A stretch of 64,000 nt of DNA, taken from Brachypodius melanocephalos. Its lineage: Eukaryota; Chordata; Aves; Passeriformes; Pycnonotidae. Shown here in pieces: positions 49,750 to 61,568 of the stretch (position 1 is the first letter of the stretch; each line of letters starts with the position of its first letter). Below the pieces are notes generated by a model that did not search any database, was not told where the DNA came from, and saw only the letters and a list, made by a program, of their open reading frames with translations. The stretch spans positions 507,485-571,484 of the forward strand of contig VZSR01000476.1 of assembly GCA_013398615.1 (NCBI GenBank), read 5' to 3'. The translations under genes and the position numbers were made by a program.

Positions 49750-52700
49750 TACAGTCCCAAGCAATTAAATTATCCTCTCCCTACCTCATTTTTGATTATC
49801 CTGCTTCTATTGCATCAAAATCAGCAACCCATACTCTGTTTTGGGAAATAGAATATTATAGAATGTCTAGCACAGAATGAAGAAAGGCTTTCTCACTGAA
49901 AATTGGTCAGAAAATGCTTACAAGCTGTAGTGCAGGGTGGCTAGAAAAGCTGTCAGCATCAAATGGTCCTGGAGCAGAGGCAGACTGAATGAAGATAGAA
50001 TGCTGGGATGTTCTTTAGGGCTTAAAAAAATTTAAAATAATATGAATACAAACATCACTTATTCTGTGAAAAGTCCTCAATTCACGGTCAATAAATAGAA
50101 AGTTGAGGAGGTTTGTGATGACATTTTTAGGGGAATAACCTTATGATCCCACAGGGAAACAGAACAAGGAGACAGATGAACATTTAAATATGCTGTGCAA
50201 CATTGTAAGCTATGGCCTTTCATCACTGTGATAGCTGTGTTCAGGTTGATTATTCCCCTGGAATGCAAAAATCAATTCTAACTTGCAGACTATTATTTCG
50301 CACAGATCCTCAGTATTGCAGATTTTGTTCTCTGTTTTATATTCGGTCACTCTCAGGGGAGCGATCAGAGGCCAAAAGGTAATTGGTAACAGTCATCAGT
50401 GAATTCACTGAACAAAACTTTCCTCAAATCCAGAAAGTGATTTCATTCTGCTAATTAGCCTTTTTTCTTTTTTTTTCTGGAAACTGCTGATATAGCTAAA
50501 AGCTGGGGGAAGACAGGGGACAAGTGAAGATTATGTGTGTCAGCACTCTCCATAAGTATTCAAGAGAGGGAGAAGGAAAGACATCAAGGTCTTATCTAAG
50601 GGTTTTACAGCACAGAGTAGTCTGTGTGTGCACAGGGGTTCCTGAGTGAGAGGAAGAGGTGATGTGGCTTCAGAGATCTGATAAAATTTGCTTCAAACCT
50701 AGAGGAAGTTGACACTTTGGGTTGTTCTTTCCAATAGTAACCAGGCAGCCTCACAAAATTCATGCTCAAGGAACACAGAATTTCTCTATAATTAAAATAA
50801 GTCTGCCAAAGGAACAGAACTAGCACCACCAGCAGCTTCAGCTGACTTGCTCCATGCAACTCTAAAACACAAGACTTTTGAAAAAGCTATTTGGGGTTGT
50901 TTTTAATGCAGTTTCATATTTTTTCAAAATTTTATCCCCTGTAATCAGCCTGGGTCTCCTTTTTTGCATAATTAGGCACGATCTATTAATAAGGACAAGC
51001 AAGCAAATGGGAAACAAATCCTGTAGTAACTAACAGCACTACAGAAAAGCCTATGAGAAAATTAATGGAATTCAGACTTGGATTTGCATGTGGGACCGTA
51101 TTCAAAATATAAAGCAGGGAGGGGAAAGTAAAAGTGGACAAATCTTGGTTAGCAGCTGGGTCACTAACTGAGGCAAGGTATCTGCAAAGAAATTTCAGAT
51201 AGTCATGAGAATAAAAAGGACAACAAAATTAGTTAATTATCCCTAAGGGTGCTATCTTTAAAATTCCTCTTGTTTTAGTGAGATTTTTCCTTTTCTGTGA
51301 TTCAACATCCAGGAAATAAAACTTCAACATGATTTTGAACTCAAATTGCAAGACTGCCAAACATCACATTCTTGTGTTATACCTACTCAGAAGAAAGCAA
51401 CATGTATGATGTGAAATAATTTTCTCATCATTTCTCAAGCCTGTGAGTTTCTCAGTTCAGGAGTCTCTTTCTTCCTAGTATTCAGTAGGAAAGCGGTGGT
51501 TTACTCCTATTAGATCAGATAATTCCACCTTTCCATTCTAGAAATTCATCTTGCACATAAGTGGTGTAAGAATTAAGTACCTCCAGCTCAAACTTAAATA
51601 GGTTCCTTCAAGGAGGTTTGAACTTCTTGAAAGAAGTTCTATCTTTTGAAAATAATCTAAATGTATGAGAAATTCAGTAACAGTGTAATGAGGCCTGTGT
51701 TTTCCAAGAGAAAAATTTTAAAACCTGGCAAAATTTTTAAAAATTTTATGCACAACCGAGGACTGATCTGAATAAAGCAAAACCTCTCACAACTTGCATT
51801 ACTGATGCACTATCTCCCTTTGTCCTTTGGCAAATTAAACAAAAGACTCATGTCTCAGCTACCAAGACTTCCAAGAGAGTGTTTGGGAACTTTGTTCTCT
51901 AGAACTATAAACTCATCACTTTTTAACAGGAAAAAAAAATTAGTAATGCCTTGATATAATTACTAGTATCTTGATTTGTAAGAAACACTGACAGTTCTCA
52001 AACACTATTAACTAATGGATATTTGAAGAAGTGGCTGTTGTCAAAAGTGCTTCCAAGTAGAGTCACGCTGGAAAAGAAAGATAGAAAGAAAATCCAGTGT
52101 CTGAAAGGTTTAAAAAAACCCCAGCCAAACAACCCCAAACCATTCCTGCACTTTGACTCCTCTGTTATACCAGATGTAAAAAAGAAAGGGTTTTTCAAAG
52201 GCATTAAGCTTTAAACATTCACAGTATCTTTGAATGTCCTCAGCAGCACGAGAAAAGAGGGATTCAATTTTCAGAGATAATTGTGTCAGATAACTGTATC
52301 ATCCCTTTTCAGAAACAATCTGATAAATACCTAATTACCAGCCAAGTGATTTCAGAGCCACACAGCTGGGCCTGAGAAAAGGCTACAGGGAATGACAAGG
52401 TCTCCTAAAGCCATCGAGAGCAAGAGGCATTTGGTTTGTGAATTACTTCATTTATTCAGCTGATAAAATGTATAGAAAGTCCCCAGAGAAAACAAAATAT
52501 TCATAAAATGTTGAAATAATAAATAGAGCCAATATTTAGCCAGAGAGGTAAAATATTTTCAAATAACACAGAATTGCATATTACAGAACAATTACATTCC
52601 AAAATCCACAGTGGAAATTAGAGTCCCTAAAAGCAGTCATTTTTTTCCAGAAAGCATTTGTACACTACTCAGACTAACCTTGTCTTTTCTTGATACTGCT

Positions 52701-53205
52701 GTATAACAGGAAAATTGCTTTACAGTAAATTTATATTGCAATTTTGTTGCAAAGTGGAAAAATATTCTGATTTTAAACAATTATAGTCCTCACTGTCAAA
52801 CAAGAAAGAATTTATAAATTTTCACCAATGTTTAAGAACTCTCTCATTCTTCTTAAAAAAACCTAGTAATACAGTAATCCTTTCTGAAAATACCAAGTTT
52901 CTTCACTTTCAAGTTATCTCCACCAATTAAAAAATCCCACAGGTATTTCATGTAGTACCTCAGATTTCAATGAATCTTTTGAAAATCTACATTGTAGAAG
53001 CCAATCTTGTAATCCTGCTGAATTCTCCCCCCACAGCTACATCTGAGAAAAGAGATCTGAGTGCAAATAACAGAGTGTGAAGAAACATCCAAACTGCTCT
53101 TCAACATACAGTGAAATCTTTGTGTTTATCTATTTTCCAAAATTCTTAGGCTTCTATCGAGGCAGAACAGGGACATTAAATGCCTTCTCAAAAATAAGCT
53201 TTGTG
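49750..53205. other. Unique noncoding DNA
   Basis: No gene or transposon recognised. There is an AT-only palindrome at about 51730-51747 (AAAATTTTT followed by AAAAATTTT). The rest is ordinary. Confidence 0.55.
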
Positions 53206-53208
53206 AAG

Positions 53209-53210
<2 letters not shown>

Positions 53211-53240
<30 letters not shown>
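53211..53240. repeat. Uninterrupted A30 homopolymer
   Basis: Thirty consecutive A residues, the longest homopolymer in the window. It could be the poly(A) tail of a recent retrocopy, but the ~200 bp to its left shows no recognisable transcript and no clean target duplication. Length may also reflect assembly error. Confidence 0.9.
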
Positions 53241-53242
<2 letters not shown>

Positions 53243-53656
53243 AATTCTAGACAAAAAACCCCCACCAGGGTCTGTTTTCTACCGCAAAGCTGTGAAGCAA
53301 TATATGAAGAAATGAAGAAATAAGCATTTCAGGACTGTGAGCTGCAGCTTCTGCAGCAAAAGGCTTGCTGGAATTATTTTTCACTTGAGATTCAACTTTG
53401 AAGGAGAGAAAAATAGCTTGGCTTTTGCCCTTAGTAAGAACAAGAGCAATTAGAAAGGATTTCCTCAACCTGCCTCACCAACATGCCTTCTCAGAGACAG
53501 AAATGCACATCAGGATTCAAGGAATATCCAGCTCTCCCCTACAGCACACTCATTCTTCGGGAGTCGCTGGTAAAGGTGAAGCTTAAACAATGCAAGGACT
53601 TTCAACCTTGTCTGCTTCTTGGTTAAAGAGACTTCTGTGAAATGTTAACCCCTTAG

Positions 53657-53900
53657 GGGAAAGGAAGAAGATGCCACCTTTCATGAAGCTACTGGAGGAG
53701 TGTCAGGACCCCTTTGAAACCGAGACTGATCTGATAAGGTCGTTATGGTTGTTAATAGCAACTCCTTCCTCTGCTTCCTTGGAAGAGACTGTGGCATTAA
53801 GTGGCAGCTCAGGGCAGCCAGCAGCCGAGCTGTCATTGCAGAGCTGTGACTCTGAAAGCCCCATCCTGTCCACATGTAGCAGACAAAAGAGCTTCTCCCT
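53657..53900 (+). CDS. Possible exon of unknown gene (weak)
   Basis: A GC-richer 244-bp block lies between a modest acceptor (accccttag, 53656) and a strong donor (CCCT|GTAAGTGAGG, 53901). From the ATG at 53671 it is open for 76 codons plus two bases to the donor: MPPFMKLLEECQDPFETETD at the start, a Ser-rich middle (ATPSSASLEE, SGSSGQP), and CSRQKSFS at the end, with a basophilic-kinase-like RQKSFS. It would leave the exon in phase 2. If not spliced, the frame stops at once (TAA inside the donor). I recognise no family. The polypyrimidine tract is poor and no partner exon was found, so chance or a regulatory element is at least as likely. Confidence 0.2.
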
Positions 53901-53909
53901 GTAAGTGAG

Positions 53910-55150
53910 GAGTATTAATACCTCTTATTGTTTCTGGAACCGAAGTCGGTAGCTTTTTGTTATGCCTCATACTTAAAGCAGATTTGGCCAGCTCACTGAT
54001 TTTGTTTCTCACTGGCTTTTAAACAAGGTGTCCAGAGAAACAAAAATATTCAAAGTAATTGCATTTCTACAGCTCCTGAGACTGTAAATCTTTGGGTCAA
54101 AGGTAAAAATGCTAAATGTCACAACTCACAGCCCCAGGAGGAATGCAAGGAGGATGTAACCCCTCTTCTATCTGGCTAATGGGCTCATGCAAAATTCCAC
54201 ACTATCTGCAGGGCAGAAAGATGCAGAGCAGTGCAGTGGTGGACCTAAAGTACACGGGAGGGAATGAAAACAGATGTGGGATTATTTCAAAGGGAAAGTT
54301 TGGTGAATGCAGGAATCCTTCAGATCACTGCGATCTTGCTATTTTTGTTTCAAACTCTTTGAGAAGAGGCTATGAGGCAGTGAGACCATAGACCACATAC
54401 AAGAAAATGCTATTCTATAAACCTTAATAATCCCTCGAAGATGCTTTTTGAAAGGAATTTGTTTAGCATATGTGCTGTCAACAACCCATGAAAGGTCAAG
54501 GTATCACCAGCAAGCTTCTCCCAATAAGGGACTTCCTGTAGGAAGAAGTAGGAGGAAAGAAAATCTGAGGCAACACCTGAAAACTCATTTTTAGTATGTC
54601 TATGGAATCTCAAACAAAACTTATTTAAAAGCTGCACTAAATTTGATGAAGAGCAGGATGTGCAAAAGAAGCTTCCTTCATAATCTAAACAGTAATTTGG
54701 AAATGAAAATCACTCCTAAAAAGAATGTCACCCTCCTTTTCGCCCCACCCCTCTTCCTCTTTATTTTTTTCCTTTTAAAAAAAGTCCTTTACAGCATATT
54801 TTTAGTCATCTCAGGGTCTATTGACTCATAAGCTCTGGTTCATAATTTAAGGGCTGAAGTTATCTGTCACAGAGTTAACAGCAGAAGAAAAGTCAAATGT
54901 CTAGACTGAGCATTCTGACCCTGGACAATTTCCCTTCGTGAGGGTGCTTCCAGATCATCAGTTCTCTCTGTTAGAAAGACAAAAGCTGTCAGTGTTCATC
55001 AGTATATGAAATGCAGTAAACAACAGGGTGCTTTTAAAATTTTGTTTTTAAGTGTAACAGTAAAAAAGTAAATGAAAAGGGTAAAGCTGAAAACACCGCT
55101 ACCAGGAAAGCACAACAGATATAGAAGAGAAAATGAAGGACTTATGTCTT
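53910..55150. other. Unique noncoding DNA
   Basis: No gene supported. A 91-codon frame at 54116-54391 has no recognisable domain. Confidence 0.5.
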
Positions 55151-55156
55151 AAAAAG

Positions 55157-55161
55157 GCTAC
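55157..55161 (+). repeat. 5-bp target site duplication, left copy
   Basis: GCTAC immediately before the TG start of the solo LTR. It is repeated exactly at 56533-56537 after the LTR's CA end. Confidence 0.85.
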
Positions 55162-55324
55162 TGTTGTGGGTTGATAAAGAATGTGCTTTTTTCCTTCCAG
55201 GACCTTGCAACGAGGTTGCAGGACCTAGAAATGAGACAAGGACCTATCGGAGGTCAGTTTTTCTGATTGGCATGAGGTTTGACCACTCAGGAAACAAAAT
55301 GCGACTTTTTTTTGGCAATACCCA

Positions 55325-55330
55325 TATAAA
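55325..55330 (+). promoter_or_regulatory. LTR TATA box candidate
   Basis: TATAAA inside 'cccatataaaaacctc', preceding the GC-rich part of the solo LTR. It would start transcription near 55355. Position and context are right for an LTR promoter, but activity is unknown. Confidence 0.6.
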
Positions 55331-56426
55331 AACCTCATCCTGGCTTCCAGCCAGTCTCTTCCTTTTCCGCTTGGCCATGCGGTGACATCGTGCTGTGGCC
55401 GGGGTGGGCCAGGTCCTGCTTCCCCCTGGGCCATCTGAGCCCCTTTTCCCCGGGCTGCCGACAGGGAGAGGGGAGGAAAAGGCCTGGGAGCACCCCTAAA
55501 AATTGAGACTGAGGGGTGGTAAGAATGAAGCATCCATCAGTCTCCTTACCACCTGAGATCCTGGCTGCTGTTCCTGAGCTTTGAGAGCTTTGCAGCTCCT
55601 GCTCAGCAGAGACCACTTGACCACAACAGGCCCGGGCAGGCTTTAACTCTTTCTTGACACAGATAAAGACTTTTTCTTAACCTTCCTCTGAGATGAAAGA
55701 GAAAGCCAAAGAAGAACATGTAAAAGGACAATATGAAGATAGATCTAAGTCAGTAAATGAAGAGTGATTTTTTAAATGGGAGAGATGACAAGTTGCCTGA
55801 GTTTCAGGCTGAAATCTACAAGTTTTAGTAACAGACTGTGATTCCTTTAAACTATGGACAATACACATTGGGGAGACGATCTGTGGATTTTAAAGCAAAG
55901 GTATCTGTGATTTAGTGTGTGAATATTGGACTAAGAGTTGTGATTTTGTGATCCCATGAGAGGCTTGAATGGAGAGAGATGAGAAGCCCTTGGCAAGCCA
56001 ATAAGTGAAGAAACATCTCTGCTCTCTGGGATAAGGGACTCTTTGCCTCTGAGGTTCTTTGGGATTTTTTGGGTTTTTTTTCAGATACCTCCCCAATCTG
56101 GGAGTCTATGACCCATATGCGTGGTCATGAGAAAGGCAACGTGGGTATGGGAGTTTCCACAATTGCAGAATGTCCTGGGCAGGCTGTTGTTGTGTGAGTT
56201 AGAGCCACAAGCAGACTGTTTTCTCTTGTGGAAAGTTACTAAAATAGAGGAGAGACTTCTCTCTCTCAAACACTGAATAAATGACTATTTTACAAGTGGT
56301 ACTGACCTAGAATTTTGAGGTTTGCCTCTTTACACTGTTTGTAGAAATTGAACATTTTGTAAGGAAGGGAGGGGTTTTGAAAGTTTTCATCTTTTTTTTT
56401 TCTTCTCTTCTTTTAATGTGTTTGTT

Positions 56427-56432
56427 AATAAA
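56427..56432 (+). terminator. LTR polyadenylation signal
   Basis: AATAAA about 100 bp before the LTR end, preceded by a T-rich stretch and followed by the T-rich start of U5. Confidence 0.7.
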
Positions 56433-56532
56433 CTATTTGTTTTGCTTTTAAGTTGAGCCTGTTTTTCTTTTCCTCCCAAAAATCCTATCTCACATTTGGT
56501 AAACAAAATTCAGCGAATGTGAAACTATCACA

Positions 56533-56537
56533 GCTAC
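56533..56537 (+). repeat. 5-bp target site duplication, right copy
   Basis: GCTAC directly after the terminal CA of the LTR, identical to 55157-55161. Confidence 0.85.
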
Positions 56538-59387
56538 CCAAACTTATAAAGTCTGTGCAAAACTTGAAATAACCTTTATATACAAGGACAGACACCCATA
56601 TTTGTCTCAAAACCAAATTCTAGACTTTCAGCTATTCAAATAGCAAAGCAAATGAAAATTTCATACATATTTTCTCTGATCAATCCACTTTATCTCAATG
56701 AAGACAGTCAAAGAAAAGGGATTTTATCAGAGTATATATAATATACTACAAGTTCAGATAAACTGGCTATTATTTTGACTGTTCTGCAGTTCCTAGCATG
56801 GATCCCCAGGCATTTTGCATCTGTCAAATGTACAATCAGATGCTCACACATGTATCACGCTCCCTGTAAGTACAAGGAACACCAGCTATAAACGTATTTT
56901 AAAAGTTATGGATGTGCCTGACACAACTGGTGTGACCTTTCCTGATGGAGGAACTGCTGTATAATCAGTCTCATGTGAGCAAGAAAATACAACAACACCT
57001 TGAATCACTGAATTCAGTCACATCAGCAGGAATTTGAAAACACAGACCAAGCAACTAAACAATATCAGCTCCTAAACCTTCAGAAGCTAAATGAGTTGAA
57101 GCTCCAGGTTTCTCAAGCTTGACAGAAAAAGCCAATTGGAAACATACAGAGGTGGACAACTCATTTCCTAGCAGTAAACCATAATTATAACCTTTAATGG
57201 ATGAATAACTAGTTCGAGGTAGAAAAAACAACTGAATCCTCAGGAACTGTGTGTTCATGACCTAAAAATCAGCTGTATTTGTACATATTTTATTTAAACT
57301 ATTTTTTTTTGTGGTCTGGGACCACTAGAGGAGTAGGTATTGTGAGATTGTAGTTTTAAAAAAGCGCAAAGAGTAGTTCAAGAGGAGTATCACTGTCTTT
57401 GAGTTTAGAAAATTCTATACTTTTTTCCACTGAAGTGACTGTCTCTTTGAAAATACCTGAAATAAAGTGGCTTTCATCTTCTAACAAGCCTTGTGCTACT
57501 AGAAATAAGATGCCAATGGAACAAGAGAACAACATCATACGCTTTATCTCTGAACTGGAAACTGTAGCAAAGAATGCTAATTTGATATTAAACAAAATTA
57601 TATATGTGTTCATTAGTCCTACTGGCACTCTTGGAAGGCAATATTGTTTTTCTAGTAGTCAAAGAAAGGCAACATTAACTTAACTCAGCAGAAGAAAGTC
57701 ACTGTAAAAAATGACTTGAGATATTTTTACCTCACTCACCCCTATTTAAAATAAGAATTTCATTCTAATATTTCCATTGCCTTGGCTTTGCAACACCCAC
57801 ACATTCCCTCCTTTCCTTTCAAGTAAGTCCATGTAGAAGGGTGCTTTGCTGCACACTAATGCTGCCACCAGTGAGAGGGCAATGGGTTAGACTTTCACAT
57901 GGCTGCAGTGTAAATTTCCTCACATTTTGAGCATATGAGTTATCATACAGTCAGATGAACTAATTGGTATTGATGAAGAGGTTCATAACATGCCTCAAAG
58001 TCACATCCCTAGCACACATTAAACTGATTCAGAGCTACCCTTCTCCAGTTATTCTCCTCTTAGTGAACGGAAAATAAATTCATTTTAAATACTTGCTCTC
58101 ATCTGTGCCAGCCTGTGTCACAACCATTCATTTCCATTCATCTCCTGATAAATGGATACTTAATTTGTTTTCAGCCTGCCTTGGAGATCTCCAGTATGTA
58201 TTGGCAGACAAAAAGCAAATGTGTTGAATGCCACAAGAAAGATGTTCTGTAGAGTACAAAGCCTTCCTGAACTTTGTTACTAACTAGAAAAAAGTATAAA
58301 GTATATTAATAATATTTTCCCAGAGAAATTAGTATTCAATAGCACACTTGTATATACTTGTAGAATAAAAGTGTATCTTGCACAGCAAGCACTTAAATTG
58401 AAATCTCTAACAATATATGACCACATTAATAAATTCATACCAGTAAAGGTTTTTTAACCACAAACTAATTCAAGAATTCTTGTACCTGAAAAAAAAATAT
58501 TCCCTGGTACTCTTGTCATTTCTTTTATGTCACCCTGTGTCCATGCTTTTACTTGTGTCTTTTTCACAGATAGCAGCATCACATCTCTTGGTCAAACTTT
58601 GCTGACTGAGCTTTTACTGACATAATTTCCATGGGATAATCTGCTTCTAGGCATGAAATCTACAATTATCCTGGTCTTTGCACAACAGTTTATATCTTTT
58701 GTTTATAAACAGTTCCTCCCCTCAATAACAACTTCAATAACTCAGTTTTTCCCTCCCAGCTGAGGTAATGTTGCCATGAAAAACTGTTTCTCAGTTCCTC
58801 AAATATCTCCCAGTTCCACAAAAGCTCAACTTGTTCGGAGTACTCAAATAGCTCAAGAGCCATGACCTGAAGTGCCAGCAGACGACAAATCAAAGTCTCA
58901 TTTTCATAGGATGAACACTACCTCTCCTGGCATTTAAAGTTCTTGTGAAGATTGTCTTTGATGAAACAACAAAGTTAAATCGAAGCCAGGGAGAAAAAAC
59001 ATGCTAAAGTACATTGTTATACTTGCCAGTGGGCCAACAAAGATACACAGTGGGACACACCCTAATGTGTATTTTGGAAGAAAACACCTTCATCAGGACA
59101 CTGGGAAAAAATTTGTTCTCGTTAATGCCTACAGAAAATAACTCCCTCTGCTTCTCTCCTCCAGAAAAATCACCTTAGAAGATACTCTTACAGATAAAAC
59201 ATAACCAAACACAAAATAATTCATGACTGACAAGTTGTTGACATTCTTCAAAGCAAGAGATGCTGCACCACTACTGCAAGCAAGGAGAGCTAAAATAAAT
59301 AAAAATATAGGGCATGAATAGAAATGACAGCTGGTTTGATTACAGTGAAACATAAGAAAATCCAAAACCAACACTCTTTGGTAAGAG

Positions 59388-59430
59388 AGGAAAAAAAAAA
59401 ACAAACAAAAAACCAACCAAATACAACCTG
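59388..59430. repeat. A/C-rich low-complexity tract
   Basis: A run of A followed by AAAC and AACC units, the same type as the tracts at 21181, 33998 and 39272. Confidence 0.8.
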
Positions 59431-59809
59431 TTTCTCAAATGTTATTCAGAAAATCAAATTTCCCTGAAAAAAAAAAGCCAACAAAAAACCCTTTCAATTT
59501 TAAAAACTCAGACTCCAAGCTTCAAAACCCAATATTTATGAGACGCCTATTTAGCAATTTGCTGCACTAATCTAAAATAGCATTGCTAACATTTACATAT
59601 AAATTAAGCCAACTACATCATCCCACTCTTTAAGCAGTTTATTTACTGTGTACTTGACAAAGCATCTGTTTTAGTTTCCCATAAAATAGAAAATATCGTG
59701 TAGAAAAACATACATCTTCTCTGAATGGGGAAATGGAATTAATGCAACTGTATGCTCAGTCTGATACACAAGAGTCAAAATACAACATCAGAAGAAAGGA
59801 TGTAGGCAA

Positions 59810-59889
59810 ATGACATTATATTTATTATATATATAAAATATTCTATATATATATAATATTACATATATATAGAATGACGTTATATTTTT
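59810..59889. repeat. TA-rich block bracketed by a direct repeat
   Basis: ATGACATTATATTTAT (59810-59825) recurs as ATGACGTTATATTTTT (59874-59889) on either side of a block made almost only of TA and ATA units. It could be a duplicated TA microsatellite or a small decayed insertion with a target duplication. Confidence 0.7.
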
Positions 59890-60166
59890 ACTTCTGTTTA
59901 GTGTGACCTGTCAGTCTAACTGTGAGCCTAAACCACTAAATTCCACATATGAAGGTCAATCAGATCTGTTAGGCTAACATTCTGGCAATTCATTTTAGTG
60001 GATCACCATCTGCCTTCAAACGTGAATCAAACCCCTTGTTGTAAGCAATAGAAGATACAAGAACAACTTCTGGTAGCACATCCAACTTTTAATCCTAAAA
60101 ATCTGCAGTAAATGAACCCTTTATCAAAAATATCTGGTCACAGTCAATGGCTTTTGAGGGTTTCTT

Positions 60167-60177
60167 GGGGGGGGGGG
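60167..60177 (+). repeat. G11 homopolymer
   Basis: Eleven consecutive G residues, rare in this AT-rich sequence. It interrupts a frame starting at 60112, so that frame is not credible. Confidence 0.95.
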
Positions 60178-61542
60178 TGTGATTCTGATATAGGCCTTAT
60201 CAAAGTATTTACTAAGCAGAATACACAAGCAGCTGTATTGACAAATCCTAAATTAACATCTCCACCTTTCCTGTATCTAATTTCCTACCTCAGCCATCTC
60301 ACTACTACCTCACCTAGCTGGGATGCCATCAGCTTAACATGGCCAAAATTGGCCTCTTTGTCCTCCCACCAAAGCACTGCATCATCAGCATCCTCCTGTC
60401 ACTCAAGCCTCTCACTCTCACTCAAAAAGTAAAAATGTCATTTTTTGTTTCACCTTTCCCTAGCCTTCCTAATCCAGACTGTAAATAAATCCTTCTGCTG
60501 CTTCTCCTACACATTAAAGATAATTTTCTTCCTTTGTGCCTGCACAGCTAAATGCTCACTTACGCTCTTGGTTCTCATTTTGATTCATTTATCCTCAAGC
60601 TCCATTACATCGTATCAACCATTTCCTTTCAGCCCATTCTAAATGCAGGTTTTAGTTTTATCTCCATTTAGGCCTCATCACAATGGGTAAAAATTCCAAA
60701 AGCATAAAACAGTGTAAAACCCAAAGATCCTTTTATTTGTTTAGGATTCTAAATGAATATGGGCTATTTTTGTAAGCATTGATGCAGCTCGAGATGCAGA
60801 TTATTATTAGACACATGAGCATCTACAAAAGCTTCTCCTCCTCACAATAGCACATAAGCCCCTAAGTATCTTGGAAATTGGACAATTTTACACTCTCATC
60901 CACTCTTGTAATCCTTCTGTCACCACCTTACATTTCACACATTTTTTTTTTTTTTTGTATAACTTCTCAATTTTGTCCTTTTTTGCCTCATCTTCTCACT
61001 GGGCATTTTAAATTATATTTCTTCTGTTACCATCTATTTTAAATACAGCTTTGCCACCTCATCCCATGAATATCTAAAATTCCATTTCATGTCGTGCCTT
61101 TGGCATAAAGCATCTTCTGTGTACTTCCTCCTTAATGGCACACCTAACTTTAGCAGTTCACTAATGCAAGCTCATTAAGATACTTAAAGCTACAACGGTA
61201 ACAAAGTAAGGAACTATTCATATCAAGAATGTAGATGTACATAAACACCATATCTCTGATGGCATATTATCACTTTACATTCTAATCCATGTCATTTTTG
61301 TGCCATACCATGAGACTGAGTCTCCACTGGGAACAATAAATCATCTATCTATACAGAAATTGAACCCATAACATCTAAAAATCCATGCACAGAGACTATG
61401 TAGAAAATTATCAACTGCTTGACACTAAAATTTTGAAGCCAACCATACATAACTATAAATGAACAGTATTTAATTCTTTCCTGATTGTTTATGCCTGGGA
61501 TGGCCCTGTCTTGTACATTACAGTAAAATTTTGCTGAATTTA

Positions 61543-61568
61543 CTATTAGAAATCAAAATTTCTAATAG
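61543..61568. repeat. Hairpin, 11-bp perfect stem, 4-nt loop
   Basis: CTATTAGAAAT and ATTTCTAATAG are exact reverse complements around CAAA. It is AT-rich. No U-run terminator logic applies in a vertebrate genome. Confidence 0.9.

Larger units (their letters stand above)
55162..56532 (+). mobile_element. Complete solo LTR of an ERVL-like endogenous retrovirus
   Basis: The 1371-bp element starts TGTTGTGGGTTGATAAAG and ends GTGAAACTATCACA, so it has TG..CA termini, and it is flanked by perfect GCTAC duplications. It holds a TATA-like TATAAA (55325-55330) followed by a CpG-richer leader, and AATAAA (56427-56432) followed by 'ttaagttgagcctgtttttc', a U5 start I recall from avian ERVs. No gag/pol/env sequence is present, so recombination between two LTRs probably removed the provirus. 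A 5-bp duplication favours class III (ERVL) rather than the 4 bp of ERV1 or 6 bp of ERVK. The distance from TATA to polyadenylation signal (about 1.1 kb) implies an unusually long R, or another promoter nearer the end. Short open frames inside (for example 55164-55385) are not genes. Confidence 0.88.

Noticed and set aside
55164..55385. 73-codon frame MWVDKECAFFL.. with an Asn-rich middle.
   Set aside because: It is inside the solo LTR, upstream of and across its TATA box, so it is not a gene.
57399..57683. 94-codon plus frame with an overlapping 90-codon minus frame.
   Set aside because: Neither has a recognisable domain or exon borders. Overlapping frames on both strands suggest a chance low-stop stretch.
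60112..60432. 106-codon plus-strand frame with a Ser/Thr-rich end.
   Set aside because: It runs through the G11 homopolymer and has low-complexity composition. No homology or splice signals were seen.
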